53,237 nucleotides of DNA. It comes from an uncultured Gemmatimonadota bacterium. Lineage in GTDB: Bacteria > Gemmatimonadota > Gemmatimonadetes > Gemmatimonadales > GWC2-71-9. How positions within the stretch are numbered: position 1 is the first letter of the stretch; each line of letters begins with the position of its first letter. The notes beneath the pieces were generated by a model, which ran no database searches, was not told where the DNA came from, and saw only the letters and a list, made by a program, of their open reading frames with translations. Shown here in pieces: positions 25,573 to 34,463 of this stretch. The translations under genes and the position numbers were made by a program. Location of the stretch: positions 1 to 53,237 of the forward strand of contig CAMPKP010000008.1 of assembly GCA_946887295.1 (NCBI GenBank), in the 5' to 3' direction.

Positions 25573-27222
25573 CTACATGAGGCGGTACTTGGGCCCGGAC
25601 CCGCCCTCCCGCGGGGTCCAGCGCGGTCCCAGGACGTCGGTCGCCTTGCAGTCGATGCAGTTCGGTGCGTTCACCCGAAGCTCGTCGCCCACGCGCTCGT
25701 AGACACCAGCGGGACAGACGTGGGAATAGAAGTCGGCGACGTCGGCATTGATGTCCGGACCGACCAGCAGGTGCGACGGTATGGTGTCGCGAGTGGCGTT
25801 TCCGGACTTGAAGACCGCGTCGAGCTTGCCGAAGGTGAGCTTGCCGTCGGGCACGAACGGCTCGGCGGGGGCGATTCGTCGCGGCGCGGCGGCGTCCTCG
25901 GGCACATCGATCTTCCCGCCGAACAGCCGGCCCCCGCTGACGGTCATGACCCCGGCCTTGAGCCCCCCGAGATACAGGCCGTCCTTGAAGGCGAGGCGCA
26001 TGTTCCGGGTGCGGTACATGTCGGCTACGATGTAGCTCTCGTCCACCATGCGGTCGTAGGCCCCGAGCCGGCCGGTGGACGTGTCGCCGGCTTTCAGTGC
26101 GGCGAACGCGGCGCGGGCGGCGTACATCCCCGACTGCATCGCGTAGTGGATCCCTTTGAGCGAAGGCACGTCCACGAACCCGGCCGCGTCCCCGACGAGG
26201 AGAACCCCGTCGCCGCTCCGCCGTCCGGGTAGCGAGTAGTAGCCGCCCTCGGGGATGGTCTTGGCTCCCCACTCGAGCAGCTGACCGCCCTCGAGGTGCC
26301 GCCGGAAGAGCGGGTGCAGCTTCATCCGCTGGAGCAGCTCGTGGACGTCGAGGCGGGCATCGTGGTAGTCGAGACCCACCACGATGCCGAGAGCGATCTG
26401 GTTCGGCCCCAGCGGATACATGAAGCTGCCGCCGAAGGCGTCGTTCGGCAGGGGCCAGCCCAACGTGTGGATCACGGACTCCAGCGGCCGCGGGGTCTCC
26501 CACACCTCCTTCACTCCCAGCGCGAAGATCTGCGGGTTGGGCGAGCCGACCCGCTGCCACTCGCGCCAGGCCTGGGTCAGCAGTCCACGAGTTCCCTCGG
26601 CGATCACGGTCACCCCGGCGGTGACATCCGTCGGCTCCGCGAAGTCGGGCGTAGGCCGCCGCTCGCGGTCGAGCCCCGATGGCGTGGTGCGGACGCCGCG
26701 AACGGCACTCCCCTCCACCAGCAGCGCATCCACCGGAAACCCGGCGAAGATGTTGACCCCCATCTCCTCGGCGCGCCCGCCGAGCCAGCGGACGATCTCG
26801 CAGATGGACGCGGTATAGAAGCCGGCGTTGTGCATGGTGGGCGGCGTCGGAATCCGGTGGGCGCGGCCTTCGGTCAGGAAATGGACCGCCTCGCCTCCCA
26901 CCGGCTGACGGAAGGGGAAGTCGCTCGGATTGAGGTCGGGGAAGAGCTCGCGGAAGGCGCGGGGATTCACCACCGATCCGGAGAGGCTGTGCTCGCCCAG
27001 CGCACCGGCTTTCTCCAACACCGCGATGTTGAGCTCGGCGCCGCCCGACGCCTGGTCCTCGCGGGCCAGGCGGGCCAGCTCGATCGCGCAGGCCAGCCCC
27101 GCGGGCCCCGCGCCGACGATCACCACGTCCATCTCGATCGCCTCGGGCCCGGGCGGGTCGCGCCGGATCAGCTCATCGAGAGGCAGCGGGCGCTGATGGC
27201 GGATCGGCAGGATGGTGGACAC
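25573..27222 (-). CDS. Electron-transfer flavoprotein:ubiquinone oxidoreductase
   Basis: 549 residues from GTG 27222 (GGAG 9 bases upstream); an in-frame TTG at 27255 would add 11 residues. Passes electrons from ETF to quinone. FAD motif VVIVGAGPAGLACAIELARL, EKAGALGEHSLSGSV and LLVGDAAGFVDVPSLKGIHYAM are typical. The C-terminal iron-sulfur domain has VCPAGVY and NCIDCKATD: where known ETF-QO proteins have NCxxCKxCD, the last Cys is Thr, leaving three Cys ligands. It belongs functionally with etfA, etfB and the acyl-CoA dehydrogenase nearby. A TATATT box lies at minus strand 27270-27265. Confidence 0.92.
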   Translation of the reverse strand: MSTILPIRHQRPLPLDELIRRDPPGPEAIEMDVVIVGAGPAGLACAIELARLAREDQASGGAELNIAVLEKAGALGEHSLSGSVVNPRAFRELFPDLNPSDFPFRQPVGGEAVHFLTEGRAHRIPTPPTMHNAGFYTASICEIVRWLGGRAEEMGVNIFAGFPVDALLVEGSAVRGVRTTPSGLDRERRPTPDFAEPTDVTAGVTVIAEGTRGLLTQAWREWQRVGSPNPQIFALGVKEVWETPRPLESVIHTLGWPLPNDAFGGSFMYPLGPNQIALGIVVGLDYHDARLDVHELLQRMKLHPLFRRHLEGGQLLEWGAKTIPEGGYYSLPGRRSGDGVLLVGDAAGFVDVPSLKGIHYAMQSGMYAARAAFAALKAGDTSTGRLGAYDRMVDESYIVADMYRTRNMRLAFKDGLYLGGLKAGVMTVSGGRLFGGKIDVPEDAAAPRRIAPAEPFVPDGKLTFGKLDAVFKSGNATRDTIPSHLLVGPDINADVADFYSHVCPAGVYERVGDELRVNAPNCIDCKATDVLGPRWTPREGGSGPKYRLM

Positions 27223-27299
27223 GGCGGACGGCTCCTGGCTCGAGAGGGAGGGCAAGGCGGCGGAAATATAACTCGGCCCTTGGGCGGTCCCGGCGGTGG

Positions 27300-27305
27300 T
27301 AAGTT
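27300..27305 (+). promoter_or_regulatory. -10 box of the isoprenylcysteine methyltransferase-like gene
   Basis: TAAGTT, with the A of the ATG (27312) exactly 7 bases after it, so a leaderless message is predicted. The -35 region is weak (CCCTTG at 17-base spacing). Confidence 0.45.
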
Positions 27306-27311
27306 GGTGCG

Positions 27312-27803
27312 ATGGACATGGGGAAGGCGGCCCGGGACCCCTGGGTCTGGGGACAGATGGGGCTGATCGCGCTGGTGGCGCTCGTGGCTCCCGTGATGCC
27401 CCGCTACGTCAGTCTGGGCGATATCGATCCGGTGATCAACCGCGTGGACCCCGAGTGGATCAGATGGCTCGGCGCGCCGCTGCTGGCGGCGGGGCTGTCG
27501 GTCTCGGTCTGGGGAATGCGGTCACTGGGAGGAAGCCTCACTCCCGGCACCGAGCCGCTCCCGGGAGCCGAGCTGGTCACCTCCGGGGCCTATGCCCACG
27601 CGAGACATCCGATCTATGCCGGGATCGTGCTCGCGCTGGCGGGCTACACGCTGGCGTGGAGCAACTGGACCCTGGCGCTGCTGGTGGCCGTCGTGGCGCT
27701 CACCTACTTCGACGGGAAGGCCAGATCGGAGGAGCGGTGGCTGGTACGGCGGTACCCCCTGTATGAGAGCTACATGCGGCAGGTGACGCGAAGGGTGCTC
27801 TGA
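27312..27803 (+). CDS. Isoprenylcysteine carboxyl methyltransferase-like membrane protein
   Basis: 163 residues, four hydrophobic segments. The C-terminal SAM-binding signature of ICMT/PEMT proteins is clear: LVTSGAYAHARHPIYAGI (about residues 88-105) and RSEERWLVRRYPLYESYM near the end. Bacterial members methylate phospholipids or unknown membrane substrates; prenylated proteins are not expected here. Followed by the aminotransferase gene after 28 bases. Confidence 0.8.
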   Translation: MDMGKAARDPWVWGQMGLIALVALVAPVMPRYVSLGDIDPVINRVDPEWIRWLGAPLLAAGLSVSVWGMRSLGGSLTPGTEPLPGAELVTSGAYAHARHPIYAGIVLALAGYTLAWSNWTLALLVAVVALTYFDGKARSEERWLVRRYPLYESYMRQVTRRVL

Positions 27804-27831
27804 CGAGGCAGCGGCATTACGCTTCCCGGCT

Positions 27832-29139
27832 ATGTCCACTCCACCCCCGATTCCCGGCTTTCGTCCCGTCCCCTTCACCGGCGTCATCTACGTCATGGCC
27901 GAGGCCGGAAAGTTCGGCTATCGCTATGGGCATCCCGACTGGTGCAACCTCGGCCAGGGGCAACCGGAGACCGGCGAGCTCCCCGGCGCACCACCCCGGA
28001 TCGTTCGGGTCGAGATCGGAGTGGACGACCAGGACTACGCTCCCATCCCGGGAATCTGGGAGCTGCGCCGCGCGGTGGCGGAGCTGTACAATCGGCTCTA
28101 CCGCCGCGGCAAGCGCTCGCAGTACACCGAGCGGAACGTCTGCATCTGCGGCGGCGGGCGCTCGTCGCTCACCCGGGCCGTGGCGGCGCTCGGTCAGGTG
28201 AACCTCGGGCACTTCCTTCCCGACTACACTGCGTACGAGGAGCTGCTCGACATCTTCAAGCTCTTCACGTCCATCCCGATCCTGCTCGACGGCAAGGAGG
28301 GCTACCACTTCAGCCCCGAGCACCTGCGGGAGGAGATCACCGGCCGAGGCCTCTCGGCGGTGCTGCTCTCCAATCCCTGCAATCCGACCGGCCGGGTGAT
28401 CGCGGACCGGGAGCTCGAGGGGTGGGTGGCCGTCGCGCGCGAGTTGAGCTGCTCCCTCCTGGTGGACGAGTTCTACTCGCATTACGTGTGGCGCGAGACC
28501 GCGGACGGCGACGGCCTGGTCTCGGCCGCGCGCTACGTGGAGGACGTGGACACCGACCCCGTCGTGCTCTTCGACGGGCTCACCAAGAACTGGCGCTACC
28601 CGGGATGGCGCTGCAGCTGGATCGTGGGACCGAGGCAGGTGATCGAGGCGGTGGCGAGCAGCGGCTCCTTTCTCGACGGCGGCGGCAGCAAGCCGCTGCA
28701 ACGCTCGGCCGTGCCGCTGCTGGCCCCCGAGGTCGTGGAGGCCGAGACCGAGGCCATCCGGGCGGCATTCCTCCGCAAGCGGACGATCCTCGCCGACGGT
28801 CTGCGGCGTGCGGGCGTGCGATTCGACCTCGAGCCCGAGGGAACGTTCTACTGCTGGGGAGACATCTCGGGACTTCCGCCGGCGCTCGACGACGGGATGT
28901 CCTTCTTCCGTGCCGCGCTGGAGAAGAAGGTGATCTGCGTGCCGGGAGAGTTCTTCGACGTGAATCCCGGAAAGCGGCGGAGCGGCCGTCCGTCGCGCTT
29001 CCGGCACTATGTGCGCTTTTCGTTCGGCCCCGACGAGGCCACGGTCACGGAAGGCGTGCGGCGCATCGAGGAGCTGGTGCGGTCGCACTCGGTCAACGGG
29101 GGAGACAGCTCGCCATCCTCTGCCGGACCGACCGCTTGA
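27832..29139 (+). CDS. Fold-type I PLP-dependent aminotransferase
   Basis: 435 residues. Class I/II aminotransferase: NLGQGQPETG near the N-terminus, DYAPIPGIWELRRAVAELY, LLSNPCNPTGRVI, VDEFYSHY (PLP-ring Asp) and the Schiff-base Lys in DGLTKNWRYPGWRCSW; the C-terminal FRHYVRFSFG carries the substrate-carboxylate Arg. Substrate is not evident. The lysine operon lacks the N-succinyl-LL-DAP aminotransferase (DapC), so this or another enzyme could fill that role, but that is inference only. Confidence 0.9.
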   Translation: MSTPPPIPGFRPVPFTGVIYVMAEAGKFGYRYGHPDWCNLGQGQPETGELPGAPPRIVRVEIGVDDQDYAPIPGIWELRRAVAELYNRLYRRGKRSQYTERNVCICGGGRSSLTRAVAALGQVNLGHFLPDYTAYEELLDIFKLFTSIPILLDGKEGYHFSPEHLREEITGRGLSAVLLSNPCNPTGRVIADRELEGWVAVARELSCSLLVDEFYSHYVWRETADGDGLVSAARYVEDVDTDPVVLFDGLTKNWRYPGWRCSWIVGPRQVIEAVASSGSFLDGGGSKPLQRSAVPLLAPEVVEAETEAIRAAFLRKRTILADGLRRAGVRFDLEPEGTFYCWGDISGLPPALDDGMSFFRAALEKKVICVPGEFFDVNPGKRRSGRPSRFRHYVRFSFGPDEATVTEGVRRIEELVRSHSVNGGDSSPSSAGPTA

Positions 29140-29173
29140 CGACGTCCCACGGGGCCGGAGGATCGCGATCCGC

Positions 29174-30163
29174 TTACTGGCCGGCTTTGGCCTTGCGGAT
29201 CTCTTCGGTGAGACGGGGCACCACCTCGAAGAGGTCGCCCACGATCCCGTAGTCCGCGATCTTGAAGATCGGCGCGTCCTTGTCCTTGTTGATCGCGACG
29301 ATCGTCCTGGCGGTCCGCATCCCGGCGAGGTGCTGAATGGCGCCCGAGATGCCCAGCGCCACGTAGAGATCGGGGCTGACCACCCGCCCGGTCTGACCGA
29401 TCTGGTCGGTGGGCGGGCGCCAGCCGTCGTCGGTGACGGCGCGGGTCGCGCCGACGGCGGCGTTGCCGAATGCGGCCGCGAGCTCCTCGACAAGGGTGAA
29501 GTTCTCCGCCGCCCGGAGCCCGCGTCCGCCGCTCACGATCACCGGGGCCTCGCCGAGGTCGAGCTTGGCGCCGGCGCGCCGGGAAGACTCGGTCACGACT
29601 ACTCGCGCGGCCCCGGGATCCTGCGCCGGCTCGGCCTTGTCCACCCGTGCGGACCGGGGGTTCTCGGCCGCGGTGACCGCGCCGGGGCGGAGCGAGAGGA
29701 GCGCCGGCGTTCCCGTCAGTCGCAGGGTCACGATCACCTTGCCGGTGTACGCCGGATGCCGGGCGATCACCGCGTCGCCCTGGATCTCGAAGTCGGTCAC
29801 GTCCGAGGCGAGACTCACACCGAGCCCCGCCGCGACACGGGGCGCCAGATCCCGGCCCTGGGCCGACGCCGCGAAGAACGCTGCCCGGTACCCGCCCTCG
29901 CGCAACCGCGCGGCGGCGGTCGCCGCGAACACTTCCGGGTTGTAGCGCTCGAGGGCTGGATGCTCCACCACGACCACCGCGTCGGCGCCGTAGCGGCCCA
30001 GCTCCGCGGCCTTCGCCGCGATCCCCGGTGCGCCGAGCGCGAGGGCATGGACCTCACCGCCGCCGGTGGCATCGGCGGCCTGCCGCGCGGCGGTCACCGC
30101 CTCGAACGCTACCTTGCGCAGGCTCCCGTCCCGGGCTTCGGCGAACGCGAATGTCGCGGCCAT
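29174..30163 (-). CDS. etfA: Electron transfer flavoprotein alpha subunit
   Basis: 329 residues, ATG sharing one base with the etfB stop (TGATG). The C-terminal FAD domain shows VSGGRGLRAAENFTLVEELA, TDDGWRPPTDQIGQTG, LYVALGISGAIQH and IVAINKDKDAPIFKIADYG, all classical ETF-alpha motifs. Accepts electrons from acyl-CoA dehydrogenases and hands them to ETF-QO. Confidence 0.96.
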   Translation of the reverse strand: MAATFAFAEARDGSLRKVAFEAVTAARQAADATGGGEVHALALGAPGIAAKAAELGRYGADAVVVVEHPALERYNPEVFAATAAARLREGGYRAAFFAASAQGRDLAPRVAAGLGVSLASDVTDFEIQGDAVIARHPAYTGKVIVTLRLTGTPALLSLRPGAVTAAENPRSARVDKAEPAQDPGAARVVVTESSRRAGAKLDLGEAPVIVSGGRGLRAAENFTLVEELAAAFGNAAVGATRAVTDDGWRPPTDQIGQTGRVVSPDLYVALGISGAIQHLAGMRTARTIVAINKDKDAPIFKIADYGIVGDLFEVVPRLTEEIRKAKAGQ

Positions 30164-30918
30164 CAGAGCACCTTGGCCTCGGTGCGGAGCAGCCGCACCA
30201 GCTCGGTGACCGCCTCGGGCCCTTCCCCGACGATCCGGCCGCCGGCCCGTTCCGCCGGCAGCGCCATCGCCTCCACGGTGAGCGCGACCTTGCCGAGCTG
30301 GGCGGGCCGCACGTCGAGCGGCTTCTTCTTGGCCGCCATGATGCCCTTCAGCGTGGCGAGCCGCGGGCGGGCGATGCCTTCGTCGATGGTGAGCACGGCG
30401 GGCAGCGGAAACTGCAGCGTCTCGGTGGCGCCCTCGAGATCGCGGCGGGCGGTTCCCCGGCCGTCGGCCAGATCGAGGTGGGAGATGGCCGTGACGCTCG
30501 GCAGATCGAGGAGCTGCGCGGTCATCGGTCCGACGGCGCCGCTGGCCGTGTCCGTGGCCATCCGGCCGAACAGGATGAGATCGTATCCGCCGCCCTTCAG
30601 CTCGGCGGCGAGCGCCGTCGCCACGGCGAGCCCATCCCAGGGGACCTCGTCGGCCTTGAGCTGCACCGCTCGGGTGGCGCCCATGGCGAGCGCCTTCCGG
30701 AGGGTTTCCTGTACGCCGTCGGGACCGAGACACAGGGCGACGACCTCGCCGGACCCCGCCCGTTCCACCAGCTGAAGACCGACTTCGAGCGCGTACCCGT
30801 CGAAGTCGCTGATCTCGTACTTGAGCCCGCTCTGATCCAGGGACTTGCGATCGGCGGCGATGGAGAACCGCAGCTCCATCTCCGGCACCCGTTTAAGGCA
30901 AACTGCGATCTTCAACAC
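30163..30918 (-). CDS. etfB: Electron transfer flavoprotein beta subunit
   Basis: 251 residues from a GTG with GGGAG 7 bases upstream. AMP-binding ETF-beta: MLKIAVCLKRVPE, SDFDGYALEVGLQL, ALAMGATRAVQL, GRMATDTASGAVGPMTAQLLDLP and the recognition-loop segment RPRLATLKGIMAAKKKPLD. Forms the heterodimer with EtfA and precedes it in a two-gene unit. A 79-base gap separates it from the TonB receptor gene upstream. Confidence 0.96.
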   Translation of the reverse strand: MLKIAVCLKRVPEMELRFSIAADRKSLDQSGLKYEISDFDGYALEVGLQLVERAGSGEVVALCLGPDGVQETLRKALAMGATRAVQLKADEVPWDGLAVATALAAELKGGGYDLILFGRMATDTASGAVGPMTAQLLDLPSVTAISHLDLADGRGTARRDLEGATETLQFPLPAVLTIDEGIARPRLATLKGIMAAKKKPLDVRPAQLGKVALTVEAMALPAERAGGRIVGEGPEAVTELVRLLRTEAKVL

Positions 30919-30997
30919 GCGCTCCCGGCCTCGGTCCTGGTCAGTGCTCGAACTGGCGAAAAACTAGCCTAAGCCATCCGAGGCCGCCAGCGAGGCG

Positions 30998-33235
30998 TCA
31001 GTCCGCATCCACCCCGCCAGGCTGGCGCGATCCGCCGAGGGAAGTCCGCACGATCAGCCGGAACATCCGCTCCGAGCCGGGCGACAGAAACCGCTCCACC
31101 GTCGGACCCGCCGGGTTGCCCTGGTTGACGTTGAAGGTTCCGAAGATGGCGTAACGGTTCTGGAAGAGGTTGGTCACCACCCCGCTCACCTCCCAGCGGT
31201 CGAACTCGACGCCGATTCGCGCGTCGGCCACGATGTAGTCGTCGAGCGGGTCGGTGACGTTGGCTTCGTCGCCCCGGAGGTACTGCTTGCCGGTGTAGCG
31301 GGCGTCGGCGCCGGCGTAGAAGTAGCGCCCGATCCGGACGGTCGCGCCCCCCTTGATCACGTGGTCCGGGACCAGCGGCAGCCGGTTGCCGGCATTCACC
31401 TCGTTGTCGGTGGGGAACGGATTGATGATCTCTTCTTCCTCCCCCTCCTCGCCTTCTTCCTCCTCCAGCGAGCGGATGCTGAAGATGTCGGCCTCGCTCT
31501 GGAAGGTCGCGCGGGTAAAGGCGTAGTTCAGATAGATCGAATGGCCCGCCGGGAACCGGTACGCCGCACCCAGCTCGGCGCCGACGCGCCGGGTCTTGTC
31601 GAGGTTGATGAAGAAGCCGTCGATGGTGCCGCCTTCGGGCTCCTCCTCGCCGAACGGCGTGAGGAAGATGTCGTTGCTCACGTTCATGTGATACACCGAG
31701 CCGTCGAAGGAGAGACTGCCGGTGGCGTAGCGGAAGCCCGCCTCGACCGTCGTGGCCTTCACCGGATCGAGCGGCGGATCGTCACCCAGGGCGAACGGCA
31801 GAGGGCAAGGCGACTCCGGATCGGCGCAGGCGTTCTCGATCACGGCCGGCGACCGGAAGCTCTTGCCCCAGGAGGCGAAGACCGAGGCTCCCGGAGTGAC
31901 CTCGACGCTCACCCCGACCCGCGGATTGAGCTGCTCGTACACCCCGACCGTGTCCGCGGTCGGATCGAGCAGGTTCTCGTAGGGGATCCTGACGTAGTCG
32001 TAGCGGGCGCCGACGGAGAAAGTGGCAGGACCCGTGGTGAGGTCGGCCATGACGAACGGCGCCAGGTCCCAGAGCGGGCTCCGCACCTGCGTGGTGAGCG
32101 AGCGATCTCCGCCGAACTTGATCGAGTCGGCGAAGATGTCGATGTTGACCCGGCTGATGCTGCCGTCCACGCCGCCCCGGAGGTTGAGCGCGAGGTCGTC
32201 GCTCAGCAGCCGGACCCAGCGGTAATCGCCGGTGAAGCCGAAGGTGGAGTTGTAGGAAATGCCGAAGACGTCGGGGTCGTCCGGCTGATTGGCGTTGAAC
32301 CGCTCCGCGCGGTGCCTGCGGAAGTACATGGTGCCGGACAGCTTGCCCGAGCCCACCTGGTGATACCCCTGAACCGCGCCCTGAAACTGCCAGAGATCCT
32401 CGTAATCGTTGGCGCTCAGGTTCGAATCGGGGCTGGAGCGGAAGATGGTCTCCGGAAGCGATCCCGCCGTCATCACGTAGGAGTTGGCGTAGAGACCCTG
32501 GAACCGGATGCCGCTGGTCTGGCCCAGCTTTCCGCCGCTGACGAACCCGCTGTATTCCTCGGCGCCGGTGACCTTCCGCCAGCCGTCCTCCCGGTTGTAG
32601 TTGCCGCCCACGTACCAGTCCAGTCCGCCGTCCGTGAGCCCCGAGACGTTGGCTTCCGCCCGTGCCGCGCCGAAGCTGCCCCCCGAGAGCTCGAGGTTGG
32701 CGCGGGTCGGGCCGGTGCCGCGCGCGGTGACCAGATTGATGGCCCCGCCAAGCGCGTTCCGGCCCAGGAGCGAGCCGTTGCCGGACAGCACCTCGATCCG
32801 CTGGATGTGATCCATCGGCAGCAGATCGAAGTTGATCTGCGAGGCCTCGGGCTCGTTCATGCGGATCCCGTCGAGGAAGACCGCCACGCCCTGCGGCAGG
32901 CCGACCACCGGTGAGGAATAGAACCCGCGCGACGAGATGTTGAGCTTGTACGGGCTTCCCAGGTCGTCGTAGGTCGAGAAGCCGGCCACCTGGCGCATCG
33001 CGTCGGACAGCACCCGGGGCTCGTAGGCGTCCACGTCCTCGGCGCCGAGCGTGGTGACCCGGGCGGGCACTCCCGAGCCGACCGTCGGGCCCGCGTCGGG
33101 GTGGATGCTCCCGACCACCTCGATCGGCGGCAGCTCGAAGACGGTGGTGTCCGCCGCCGTCGTGTCACGTACCTGCGCCTGTGCCACCGGGGCGGCGAAC
33201 AGTCCGATGATCGCGAGCAAACGCGTCCGGTTCAT
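30998..33235 (-). CDS. TonB-dependent outer-membrane receptor
   Basis: 745 residues with AGGAG upstream of the ATG and a signal peptide (cut after AQA). The N-terminal plug domain (about 45-160) has the GLPQGVAVFLDGIRM and IEVLSGNGSLLGRNALGGAINLVT segments; a 22-strand barrel follows. Near residues 588-602 an extracellular-type loop carries a run of ten Glu broken only by Gly (starting SLEEEEGEEG). The substrate is unknown; an iron-siderophore, metal or cobalamin-like ligand is possible. It lies 39 bases after the anti-sigma gene in the same direction, as in sigma/anti-sigma-controlled uptake systems. Confidence 0.92.
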   Translation of the reverse strand: MNRTRLLAIIGLFAAPVAQAQVRDTTAADTTVFELPPIEVVGSIHPDAGPTVGSGVPARVTTLGAEDVDAYEPRVLSDAMRQVAGFSTYDDLGSPYKLNISSRGFYSSPVVGLPQGVAVFLDGIRMNEPEASQINFDLLPMDHIQRIEVLSGNGSLLGRNALGGAINLVTARGTGPTRANLELSGGSFGAARAEANVSGLTDGGLDWYVGGNYNREDGWRKVTGAEEYSGFVSGGKLGQTSGIRFQGLYANSYVMTAGSLPETIFRSSPDSNLSANDYEDLWQFQGAVQGYHQVGSGKLSGTMYFRRHRAERFNANQPDDPDVFGISYNSTFGFTGDYRWVRLLSDDLALNLRGGVDGSISRVNIDIFADSIKFGGDRSLTTQVRSPLWDLAPFVMADLTTGPATFSVGARYDYVRIPYENLLDPTADTVGVYEQLNPRVGVSVEVTPGASVFASWGKSFRSPAVIENACADPESPCPLPFALGDDPPLDPVKATTVEAGFRYATGSLSFDGSVYHMNVSNDIFLTPFGEEEPEGGTIDGFFINLDKTRRVGAELGAAYRFPAGHSIYLNYAFTRATFQSEADIFSIRSLEEEEGEEGEEEEIINPFPTDNEVNAGNRLPLVPDHVIKGGATVRIGRYFYAGADARYTGKQYLRGDEANVTDPLDDYIVADARIGVEFDRWEVSGVVTNLFQNRYAIFGTFNVNQGNPAGPTVERFLSPGSERMFRLIVRTSLGGSRQPGGVDAD

Positions 33236-33274
33236 CGACCAGCTCCTGAAAGGGGGGTCCAGCGCGAAAGCGAG

Positions 33275-33889
33275 CTACCTGAGCGGAAATCCGGCTGTGC
33301 CGGCCCTGCGATCGTCGTCGGGCCCTCGTTCGTAGATCGCCGCCATGACCACGCGGTCGGGCGGCACGCCGAGAATGAGGAGGCCATCGTCGGCCGGGCC
33401 ACCCCCATCGAAGTCCAGACAACAATGCTCGATGGTCACGAGTCCGGAGGCCGACGCCTCCTGCATGGCCGGACTGGCCCCGCGGTCCAGGCGGACGAGA
33501 TCGCCGGGGGTGAAGGAGGCCGAGCCGTCGAGATCCTCATAGACGCGGAGCTGATGCACCTTCGCGTCGCGCTCCGCGAAGACGACCACCCCGTCGTCGG
33601 TCTCGCCTCCGCCGTCGAGGTCGTAGCAGCAACGATCCACCACCACCCGCCCCGAGCCCCGGAGCGCGAGCGCAGTGCCCGCGGCCAGCACCAGGGTGGC
33701 CGCGAGGGCCGCGAAGCCCATGAGAGCCGGACGGCTACGCCGCGGCGGAACGGCACCCTTCGACCGCTCGCCACGGCGCAACCGGCCGAGCACTTCGGGG
33801 CCCAGCGAGGCACGGGGGTGGAACAGGATGCCTCGGAGCTCGCGATCCATCTCCGCCAGCTCGGGAGGAATCTCCTGATCGTCGCTCAT
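33275..33889 (-). CDS. Membrane anti-sigma factor with vicinal-Cys and EF-hand-like motifs
   Basis: 204 residues. Cytoplasmic N-terminal part (1-54) with helical charged sequence, one membrane helix (about 55-77), then an extracytoplasmic domain. That domain has two matching units, CCYDLDGGGETDDG (87-100) and CCLDFDGGGPADDG (156-169), and between them a canonical 12-residue EF-hand loop, DLDGSASFTPGD (119-130: Asp1, Asp3, Ser5, Ser7, Thr9, Asp12). No zinc HxxxCxxC anti-sigma motif is seen, so the anti-sigma role is inferred from the membrane topology and the 4-base overlap with the ECF sigma gene. Ca2+, another metal or redox state are candidate signals. Confidence 0.72.
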   Translation of the reverse strand: MSDDQEIPPELAEMDRELRGILFHPRASLGPEVLGRLRRGERSKGAVPPRRSRPALMGFAALAATLVLAAGTALALRGSGRVVVDRCCYDLDGGGETDDGVVVFAERDAKVHQLRVYEDLDGSASFTPGDLVRLDRGASPAMQEASASGLVTIEHCCLDFDGGGPADDGLLILGVPPDRVVMAAIYERGPDDDRRAGTAGFPLR

Positions 33890-34458
33890 CGGCCCATGAC
33901 TCCCCGCAGCCGACCCAGCACCCGCCACAGGCGGGTCCGGACACTGCCCTCGCTGATCCCCAGGATCTGAGCCACCTCCGAGGTGTGGAGACCGCTGCCG
34001 TATCGGAGCCCGATCAGCTCCCGGTCGGCGTCGGCGAGCGTGGCCACGGCATCCAGCAGCCGCCCCACCTCTTCCTGCCGCAGCAGCCGCTCCTCCGGAG
34101 AGGGGGCGTCGTGCGCCAGGTCGTGCATCGTGCCGAGGGCCACGTACTGTCTCAGCCGCGCCCGACGCCGCCAGTCGGTGAGCACGTTGCGGGCAACCGT
34201 GAGAATCCACCCCTTGGCCGTGCCCTTCAGGGGATCGAACCGGTCCGCCGCGCGGACCACCTTGAGGAAGGTCTCGGCGGTCAGATCCTCGGCCACGTCC
34301 GCCAGGGGAACGTGAAACCGGAAGTAATTGTAGACCGCGACACCGTGGGCCTCGTACCACTCGCGGCAGAGCGCCTCGCCCTCGGCGAAGGGCGCGGAGC
34401 TCGATGCGGCTGGTTCATCGGGAATGTGGGACACGGATAGCGACGTCACGCCTTTCAT
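33886..34458 (-). CDS. ECF-type RNA polymerase sigma factor
   Basis: 190 residues from ATG 34458. Region 2 (YFRFHVPLADVAEDLTAETFLKVVRAADRFD, with a W in KGWILTVARNVLTDW) and region 4 (LADADRELIGLRYGSGLHTSEVAQILGISEGSVRTRLWRVLGRL, helix-turn-helix) are both clear and no extra domains are present. Start is uncertain: a 12-bp perfect hairpin ends 6 bases before ATG 34458, leaving no room for a ribosome site, so GTG 34449 or 34434 may be used. The stop overlaps the anti-sigma gene (ATGA); the TonB receptor follows. Confidence 0.93.
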   Translation of the reverse strand: MKGVTSLSVSHIPDEPAASSSAPFAEGEALCREWYEAHGVAVYNYFRFHVPLADVAEDLTAETFLKVVRAADRFDPLKGTAKGWILTVARNVLTDWRRRARLRQYVALGTMHDLAHDAPSPEERLLRQEEVGRLLDAVATLADADRELIGLRYGSGLHTSEVAQILGISEGSVRTRLWRVLGRLRGVMGR

Positions 34459-34463
34459 TACGC

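Noticed and set aside
32419..32432. tRNA T-loop-like GTTCGAATC
   Set aside because: Lies inside the TonB receptor coding sequence with no acceptor or anticodon stem around it.
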